Assembly (NCBI RefSeq): GCF_900016645.1
Contig: NZ_CDGJ01000110.1
Reading direction: 5' to 3' (one strand)
From: Acididesulfobacillus acetoxydans
GTDB lineage: Bacteria > Bacillota > Desulfitobacteriia > Desulfitobacteriales > Desulfitobacteriaceae
DNA: 64,000 nt
A model generated the notes under the pieces. The model saw only the letters and a list, made by a program, of their open reading frames with translations, was not told the origin of the DNA and made no database searches. Made by a program: the position numbers and the translations under genes. Positions 58,288-64,000 of the stretch are shown here, piece by piece. Every line of letters begins with the position of its first letter. The first letter of the stretch is position 1.

Positions 58288-60455
58288 CAGCCACCCCCTG
58301 AAATTCTATCCACGTCCAAGACATCCTTGACCCGCCGGACTTTCTGGATGACATAGTTGAGATGCTCAAGATTCCGGATTTCCAGCCGTAGCTGGATATG
58401 GGCGACCCTGTCTTTACCCACGTGGGCGTGGATTCCCAACATATTCGTCCGGGTATCCATGACCGCGTTCATGACATCTGTCACCAGGCGGGCGCGGTCC
58501 CCGACCGACACGTGAATATCCACCGAGTAGGTCGTTTCCGTGTTTTCATCCCACTTCACTTCAACCACCCGCTCCTGATCCTCCAGGCTGCGGGCCTTGA
58601 AATTCCGGCAGTCGCGCCGGTGGACGGAGACTCCGTGTCCTCTCGTGATATACCCGATGATCTCGTCACCCGGCAGGGGATTGCAGCAATGGGAAAAGCG
58701 GACCAAAACATTATCAATACCCTTGACCAAAACGCCCTGCGAGGACTTCCCCAGGGCTTTGACCTCCCCTTGTGTCAGGGTTTCCAGCTGAACTTTCTCC
58801 CGTTCCTCCTTCGTCATCTCTTCCCGCAGGCGCGAGATAATCTTATTCGTACTGAGTGCACCGTCACCGACTGCAGCGTAAAGGTCCTCGATAGCGGTAA
58901 AGTTATACCCTTTGGCCCACTCCAGGAGCCGGTCCGCTTTCAGGGTCGTCAACGGCTCGAGTCCCAGCTTCCGGACTTCTCTCTCTAGGCTCTCCCGACC
59001 GCGCAGGATGTTTTCTTCCCTTTGCTCTTTCTTAAACCACTGGCGGATCCGGTTCTTCGCCTGGGACGTTTTCACGAAGCTCAGCCAATCCCGGCTCGGT
59101 CCGTTAGCCTGTTTGCTGGTCAGAATCTCTACGATGTCACCGTTGCTCAGCTTCGAATCCAGGGGAACGATACGGCCGTTAATTTTGGCCCCCACACAGC
59201 GGTGCCCCACGTCTGTATGCACCCGGTAAGCGTAATCGACCGGGCAGGAGTCAGCCGGCAGTTCCACCACATCTCCTTTGGGCGTAAAAACAAAAACAGT
59301 GTCCGCAAACAGATCGATCTTCAAGGATTCCATAAACTCCCCGGCATCGCGGGAATCATGCTGCCATTCCAAAAGCTGCCTCAGCCAGGAGAGTTTTTGC
59401 TCAAAATTGGTGTTAATCGATTTTCCGCCCTCTTTGTATTTCCAATGAGCCGCGATGCCGTATTCGCACGTCCGGTGCATTTCCCAAGTGCGGATCTGAA
59501 CTTCAAAAGGCTCCCCGTGGGCGCCCACCAAAGTCGTGTGCAGGGACTGATACATGTTGGGCTTGGGCATAGCAATGTAATCCTTGAAGCGGCCGGGAAT
59601 AGGTTTCCACAAAGTATGGATAATCCCCAGAGCCCCGTAACAGTCATTGACGGAATCCACTATGACCCGTATGGCGGTCAAATCGTAAATCTCACTTAAC
59701 TCTTTGTTTTGGATGACCATCTTACGGTAAATGCTGTATAAGTGTTTTGGCCGGCCGGAGATATCCGCCTTGATCCCGACTTCTGTCAAGCGCTGGCTCA
59801 TTTGATCGATGACCTCGTTGATCTGAGCCTCCCGCTCCCTCCTTTTTAAGGCGATCCCTTCGACCAGATCGTAATATTCCTGCGGCTTCAAATAACGAAA
59901 GGACAGGTCTTCCAATTCCCATTTGATCCGGAAAATCCCGAGGCGATTAGCCAAAGGGGCGAAGATCTCCAGGGTCTCCTGGGCGATTTCTTTTTGTTTC
60001 TGCTCCGAATGGTATTTAAGCGTGCGCATATTATGCAGGCGGTCGGCCAGTTTTATCAGAATAACGCGAATGTCCTTGGCCATGGCCAGAAACATTTTGC
60101 GCAAGTTCTCTACCTGGAGTTCGACTTTCGTCTTATATTCCAGCCGTCCCAGTTTCGTAACCCCATCCACCAGCAGGGCGATTTCCGCGCCAAACTCCTT
60201 CTCTAGGTCCTGAAGCGTGTAGGCCGTGTCTTCGATCACATCGTGCAGAAGGCCCGCCGCGATGGTCGGCTCGTCCATCTCCAACTCCGCCAGAATAAGG
60301 GCGACCTCAAGAGGGTGCTCGATATAATCCTCCCCCGAGTTGCGCAGCTGTCCTCGGTGAGCATCGGCTGCAAACCGGTAGGCCCGTTCAATAACCTTGG
60401 TCCGCTCCGGCAAAATGGATTTCTGGACTTTTTCCATGAGTTCGCGAATGGACAT
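58287..60455 (-). CDS. relA: Bifunctional (p)ppGpp synthetase/hydrolase Rel
   Basis: A 722-residue Rel protein. The HD hydrolase domain is intact (HDVIEDT near residue 71, with the upstream HPLEVAL), the synthetase domain has PNMYQSLHTTLVG, and TGS (about 390-450), a conserved cysteine region and a C-terminal ACT domain follow. It makes and destroys the stringent-response alarmone on ribosomes. It starts after AGGAGAGG. Neighbours dtd, apt and recJ form the usual Firmicute cluster. Confidence 0.96.
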   Translation of the reverse strand: MSIRELMEKVQKSILPERTKVIERAYRFAADAHRGQLRNSGEDYIEHPLEVALILAELEMDEPTIAAGLLHDVIEDTAYTLQDLEKEFGAEIALLVDGVTKLGRLEYKTKVELQVENLRKMFLAMAKDIRVILIKLADRLHNMRTLKYHSEQKQKEIAQETLEIFAPLANRLGIFRIKWELEDLSFRYLKPQEYYDLVEGIALKRREREAQINEVIDQMSQRLTEVGIKADISGRPKHLYSIYRKMVIQNKELSEIYDLTAIRVIVDSVNDCYGALGIIHTLWKPIPGRFKDYIAMPKPNMYQSLHTTLVGAHGEPFEVQIRTWEMHRTCEYGIAAHWKYKEGGKSINTNFEQKLSWLRQLLEWQHDSRDAGEFMESLKIDLFADTVFVFTPKGDVVELPADSCPVDYAYRVHTDVGHRCVGAKINGRIVPLDSKLSNGDIVEILTSKQANGPSRDWLSFVKTSQAKNRIRQWFKKEQREENILRGRESLEREVRKLGLEPLTTLKADRLLEWAKGYNFTAIEDLYAAVGDGALSTNKIISRLREEMTKEEREKVQLETLTQGEVKALGKSSQGVLVKGIDNVLVRFSHCCNPLPGDEIIGYITRGHGVSVHRRDCRNFKARSLEDQERVVEVKWDENTETTYSVDIHVSVGDRARLVTDVMNAVMDTRTNMLGIHAHVGKDRVAHIQLRLEIRNLEHLNYVIQKVRRVKDVLDVDRISGGG

Positions 60456-60546
60456 TCCCGGGCCCCTCTCCTACTAGAAATGGCATTCTTCTGCGGTTTG
60501 CCGGCTCCACGGATGAAACGGCCGGCACCGGCGGCGAAGGACAACT

Positions 60547-61062
60547 TCAGTCATACTGAACCAGTGAAAAAACCGGATAATCACTGAGTTTATCCCTGCC
60601 TTTGAGAAAAGTCAACTCGATCAGGAAACCCATCCCCGCCACTTCCGCTCCCACTTTGCGGAGCAAATTAGCGGTGGCCCACATGGTCCCCCCGGTGGCC
60701 AGCAGATCGTCTACTACCACCACCCGTTGTCCCTGACGGACGGCGTCGGCATGGACTTCCAGCGTATCGAAGCCGTATTCCAGCGCGTAGGTCTGGGCCA
60801 CCGTTGCGGCCGGGAGTTTACCGGCTTTGCGAACCGGGACGAATCCCAGCCCCAGAGCATAGGCCAGCGGCGCCGCGAGAAGAAATCCCCGCGCTTCCGG
60901 CCCGACAATGAGCTCAGGCCGCCAAGGTGCGATGGCTTGTACCAAAGCCTCAACCGCTGCGTGATAAGCCCTTCCATTCTTAAGCAGGGTTGTAATGTCT
61001 TTAAAAGACACCCCTGCTTTGGGGAAGTCCTCGATGACCCGGATTTCCCGTGCAAAGTCCAT
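60547..61062 (-). CDS. apt: Adenine phosphoribosyltransferase
   Basis: A 171-residue enzyme of adenine salvage with GPEARGFLLAAPLAYALG and the PRPP motif VVVVDDLLATGGTM. The ATG at 61062 has AAAGGTGA upstream and is five bases after the recJ stop. The 91-base gap to relA holds no other gene. Confidence 0.96.
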   Translation of the reverse strand: MDFAREIRVIEDFPKAGVSFKDITTLLKNGRAYHAAVEALVQAIAPWRPELIVGPEARGFLLAAPLAYALGLGFVPVRKAGKLPAATVAQTYALEYGFDTLEVHADAVRQGQRVVVVDDLLATGGTMWATANLLRKVGAEVAGMGFLIELTFLKGRDKLSDYPVFSLVQYD

Positions 61063-61067
61063 CGCTA

Positions 61068-63737
61068 TCACCTTTCTTTATCCATATCCATCCATTCCTC
61101 CCTGAGAGCCCGCAGCGGGGTTTCCGTCCAGCGGCGCTGCAGGATGAGGGCCTTTTCCCAGCGTTTCTCTGCACAATAATAGCGCAATGATCTCCGCAAA
61201 TCAATTTTTCCGACGGGGGACAAAAACTCTATCAGCCACGGTTCCGTCCCTCCCAGACAACGCAAAAAGCCAAGCTCTTCAAATATCCTTAGGGCACTCA
61301 AGGACCCCTCTACACCCCAGAGAAAGGGATTGTGCGCCCGGCCCAACCTTTGCAGTTCCCGGTAAATCTCCGCCAATTCCCGGCGTTCCCAATAACCCAA
61401 TTTTTGTTTGAGGGCTGTTAGGTCGTGAAACTCAGCCAAAGCGATTTGCCGCACCCCATGGGAGGCTAAGACTGTCAACGCCCTGCCCAACTCCTCTTCC
61501 GTTTCCGGCAGACCGGCAACCACACCCAACGTGTCCGGCGATTCCCAGCCCTGAATCTCTCCGGACCAGAACGGCCCCCAGCTCTTCCCTCTTGCCGCCG
61601 GGACGACACTCCCCTTGGCGTTCCCGGAAAAATCCTCCAAGGTCCGGAGCCGGGAATGAGACCAAACTGCGACCCGTCTCCCCTCCGCCTTGGACAGCCA
61701 AGCGGCACGATTCAAGCCACGCCAGTCCAGCCATTCAACCCGCGAACGCGTGACCGCGGGCCCGCCCGGCTCCCGCGGCCCCCTCTGGGCAACTTCCGCC
61801 GCCGCTGCTTCGGTCGCCTCCGCCGCTGCCGCTATTTCCGCCTCCACCGCCGTTGCCTCCGCCGCCTCCGCTTGCGCTACTCCCGCTTCCGCCGTCTCCG
61901 CCGCTGCTTGCGTAGCTTCCGCCTCTATCGTCTGCGCCGCAGCCGCGGGCCAAGATGCGGCGCTCTTCTCCTCTCCCGCGGTCATTTTCTCTTCCTCCGC
62001 GCCACTCTTCTCTTTCCCCGCGGTCGACCGTCTCTGCCATAGGGCCCGGCTCTCAAAATCGCGAATCACAAGCTGGAGCTTGCTCTGTCCCCGGAAAGTA
62101 TTCGTGTCTAAACTGAAGGCCAGATCGATCCGTTCCGCCTGTTGCAGTTCTGCCGCCCGCCCGCCCTGCCGGTAGGCGATCCCTTCCCAGCTTCCTTCGC
62201 GGCCCAGGCGCAGTTTTAAATGGGCCCCCTCTTTGCCCACAGCGGCCAGGGCCGTAACCGGCACCTCCGCTGCGCCGAGCAGCGGTCCGGGATTGCCGCA
62301 CCCGAAAGGAGCCAGCTGCTCCAGCCCTTCAAACAAGTCTTCGCTCAGGTCCTCTAAAGACACTTTACCGTCGATCATCAAGGTTTCCCTGAAAATCTGC
62401 GGGGGAAGAAATTCTGCCCTCCGGTTTAATCCCGCCCGTAAAAGGCCGATGTTCTCCGCGGCCAGGGAAAAGCCGGCCGCTTGGCGATGCCCGCCAAAGT
62501 GCCGCAAAAGGCTTGCCTGGGTCTTCAGTTCCTCGAGAACATGATACCCGGGTATTCCCCGGGCCGAACCTTTTGCCTCCTCTCCTTCCACCGCCGCCAG
62601 AAAAACCGGCCGGTAATAACGATCGACCAGGCGGGAAGCCACGATCCCAACCACCCCGGGGTGCCAGCCTGAGGCCGCCAAAACGATGACCCGGGGCAGG
62701 GGGCCCTGCTCCAGTTGCGCCACGGCCTCGGCCAAAATCCTCTTCTCTGTCTCCTGGCGCACTTGGTTTTCACGGTTCAGGAACCGGGCCAATTCCGCGG
62801 CCCTCTCCCCATTGGCGGTGATCAGAAGCTCTAAGCCCGCCTTGGCGCTGTCCATGCGGCCCGCGGCGTTGATTCTGGGGGCGACCATGAAGGCAATCTG
62901 ACCGGCTTTCAGGGGTTTGTCAGCTAAGCCGCATTCTTTCAGCAGAGCCGTGAGTCCGACATGGGCGCTTTCCCGCATCTGCGAAAGTCCTTGCTGCACA
63001 ATGATCCGATTTTCTCCTACCAAAGGAACCACGTCCGCGATGGTCCCCAGAGCCACCAGGTCAAGCAATTCTCTCTCCGTCGGCAATTTTTGCCCGGGTG
63101 GATCCTGCCTTAGAGTGCGGAGCAGAGCCTGAGCCAACTTAAAGGCGACGCCGACACCCGCTAAATCAGAGAAGGGGCCTTCTTCCTCCAGCTTAGGATT
63201 CAGCACTGCCTTGGCCGCGGGCAGGGTCTCCGCCGGTTCGTGGTGATCCGTGATGATGACGTCCAGGCCCAATTTCCCGGCGTACTCGACCTCTTCAACC
63301 GCCGTAATCCCGCAATCCACCGTGACGATGACACTCACTCCCGCCGCCGCGGCCCGGTCGATCGCTTCCCGGTGCAAGCCGTACCCCTCTTCAAGCCTAT
63401 GCGGAATATAGACGACTCCTTTGAAGCCCAGGCTTTTCAACACCCTGTAGAGTAAGGCCACACTGGTAACTCCGTCGACATCGTAATCCCCGTAAACCAA
63501 CACTTTTTCCCCCGCCTGCCGGGCACTCCGTAAACGCTCCACCGCCGGAGACATCGCCCCGAAACGGAAAGGGGAAGACAAATTAAAAAGGGTCGGACGC
63601 AGGAAATCCACCGCATCCTCTACCCTCACCGTTCCGCGCTGAACCAGAATTTGCGCCACCGCTGGGGAAATCATCAGAGTTTCCACGAGTTGCGCCGTTC
63701 CCCCCGGCGCGTCAGGCAAAGACCAGGTCCGTCGCAC
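61068..63737 (-). CDS. recJ: Single-strand-specific exonuclease RecJ with Ala-rich insertion
   Basis: An 889-residue RecJ. The DHH core is seen as VYGDYDVDGVTS and ITDHHEPAETLP, then the DHHA1 domain with SGWHPGVVGIVASRL and FGGHRQAAGFS. After the OB-like domain, residues about 567-657 form a Glu/Ala-rich low-complexity run (EATEAAAAEVA-like units). The exonuclease degrades single strands 5' to 3' in repair. The GTG at 63737 has GGAGG eight bases upstream and lies one base after the LapA-domain gene stop; an ATG seven codons earlier overlaps that gene. Confidence 0.94.
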   Translation of the reverse strand: MRRTWSLPDAPGGTAQLVETLMISPAVAQILVQRGTVRVEDAVDFLRPTLFNLSSPFRFGAMSPAVERLRSARQAGEKVLVYGDYDVDGVTSVALLYRVLKSLGFKGVVYIPHRLEEGYGLHREAIDRAAAAGVSVIVTVDCGITAVEEVEYAGKLGLDVIITDHHEPAETLPAAKAVLNPKLEEEGPFSDLAGVGVAFKLAQALLRTLRQDPPGQKLPTERELLDLVALGTIADVVPLVGENRIIVQQGLSQMRESAHVGLTALLKECGLADKPLKAGQIAFMVAPRINAAGRMDSAKAGLELLITANGERAAELARFLNRENQVRQETEKRILAEAVAQLEQGPLPRVIVLAASGWHPGVVGIVASRLVDRYYRPVFLAAVEGEEAKGSARGIPGYHVLEELKTQASLLRHFGGHRQAAGFSLAAENIGLLRAGLNRRAEFLPPQIFRETLMIDGKVSLEDLSEDLFEGLEQLAPFGCGNPGPLLGAAEVPVTALAAVGKEGAHLKLRLGREGSWEGIAYRQGGRAAELQQAERIDLAFSLDTNTFRGQSKLQLVIRDFESRALWQRRSTAGKEKSGAEEEKMTAGEEKSAASWPAAAAQTIEAEATQAAAETAEAGVAQAEAAEATAVEAEIAAAAEATEAAAAEVAQRGPREPGGPAVTRSRVEWLDWRGLNRAAWLSKAEGRRVAVWSHSRLRTLEDFSGNAKGSVVPAARGKSWGPFWSGEIQGWESPDTLGVVAGLPETEEELGRALTVLASHGVRQIALAEFHDLTALKQKLGYWERRELAEIYRELQRLGRAHNPFLWGVEGSLSALRIFEELGFLRCLGGTEPWLIEFLSPVGKIDLRRSLRYYCAEKRWEKALILQRRWTETPLRALREEWMDMDKER

Positions 63738-63738
63738 A

Positions 63739-64000
63739 CTATTTACCTCCAGGTTCATGCTTTGAGCCGCTTATGGCGCCGGACTCCTCCCCCTCGGCTC
63801 CGTCCTCGCCCCCACCCGCTTTTGCGGCGGGGTTTTCGTCCGCCCGACTTTTTCGTTTCTTGCGGAAATCCCGCCAAAAGGCCAAGAGCAAAGTCACGAT
63901 TGCGCCGGCGAAAGCGGAGCCGAGAATAATCAGAACCAACGGGACCCTGGCCTCCGTCCAAAAAAATCGGATTGCGACCGGATTCGCGTTCTGCAAGGCA
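63739..64000 (-). CDS. LapA-domain (DUF1049) membrane protein, partial
   Basis: Enters from the right edge of the window; the visible part is about 87 residues. It reads ALQNANPVAIRFFW, then VPLVLIILGSAFAGAIVTLLLAF, the second membrane helix of LapA-domain proteins, and a charged, Gly/Glu-rich tail. The first helix lies beyond the window. These proteins are involved in lipopolysaccharide or cell-surface assembly in Gram-negatives and unknown in Firmicutes. The stop is one base before the recJ start. Confidence 0.8.
   Translation of the reverse strand, partial: ALQNANPVAIRFFWTEARVPLVLIILGSAFAGAIVTLLLAFWRDFRKKRKSRADENPAAKAGGGEDGAEGEESGAISGSKHEPGGK

Overview
The window looks like a chromosomal segment of an anaerobic, spore-forming Firmicute of the Peptococcaceae/Desulfitobacteriaceae kind (Desulfitobacterium or Desulfosporosinus relatives). 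This is inferred from gene content: a siroheme-dependent haem pathway, futalosine menaquinone genes, HdrBC-type proteins, a GerA/SpoVAF spore protein, a two-gene SufCB set, a histidine T-box and the order hisS-aspS / hemZ / dtd / relA / apt / recJ. The species cannot be named from the sequence alone.

Layout. 1-2.1 kb is a scar: an IS110 transposase fragment, an IS1634-type fragment and a DUF4338 (DruA-like) remnant flank a YgeY-type M20 hydrolase. 2.4-5.8 kb is a TPP-riboswitch-controlled thiamine-precursor ABC operon. 6-11.6 kb holds accessory genes (DsrE-like protein, MFS transporter, acetyltransferase, TatA, SDH-type protease).

11.8-28.2 kb, all on the minus strand, is the metabolic core. 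In transcription order it runs: degenerate prenyl-synthase-like protein, UbiA prenyltransferase, MqnE, MqnC, TatC, TatA/B, polyprenyl diphosphate synthase, then precorrin-2 dehydrogenase, HemA, HemC, CobA-HemD, AhbC, HemB, AhbD, fused AhbA-AhbB and HemL. Together these make menaquinone, its side chain and haem b via siroheme, and provide the Tat export machinery used by respiratory enzymes. 28.3-37 kb adds HdrBC, SpeD, a B12-radical SAM enzyme, a DNA glycosylase, a DUF1657 protein, a second MFS transporter and SpoVAF.

37-45 kb holds the SufCB Fe-S scaffold, a MOSC protein, a COG4280-like membrane protein with a small partner, and an Fe(III)-type ABC operon. 45-51.5 kb is metal and redox control: an ArsR/CDF zinc-cadmium module with its operator, a CopZ-like Fe-S/Zn protein divergent from a Cys-rich mini-protein across a CRP-type palindrome and a four-copy 14-nt repeat, a 28-nt tandem array, and a csoR-trxA operon with a CsoR box. 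tRNA-Glu and gltX lie between. 51.7-64 kb is the conserved translation/stringent-response/repair block: T-box-controlled hisS-aspS, hemZ, an MBL hydrolase, dtd, relA, apt, recJ and the end of a LapA-domain gene.

The most unusual material: the complete Ahb haem pathway with an AhbAB fusion and a perfect 14-bp hairpin in the operon; a prenyl-synthase pseudoenzyme leading the menaquinone genes; two exactly periodic intergenic repeat arrays (14 nt and 28 nt) around the small Cys-rich gene; a leader ORF ending inside the TPP aptamer; and repeated low-complexity expansion of interdomain linkers in HemZ, RecJ and an MFS protein.
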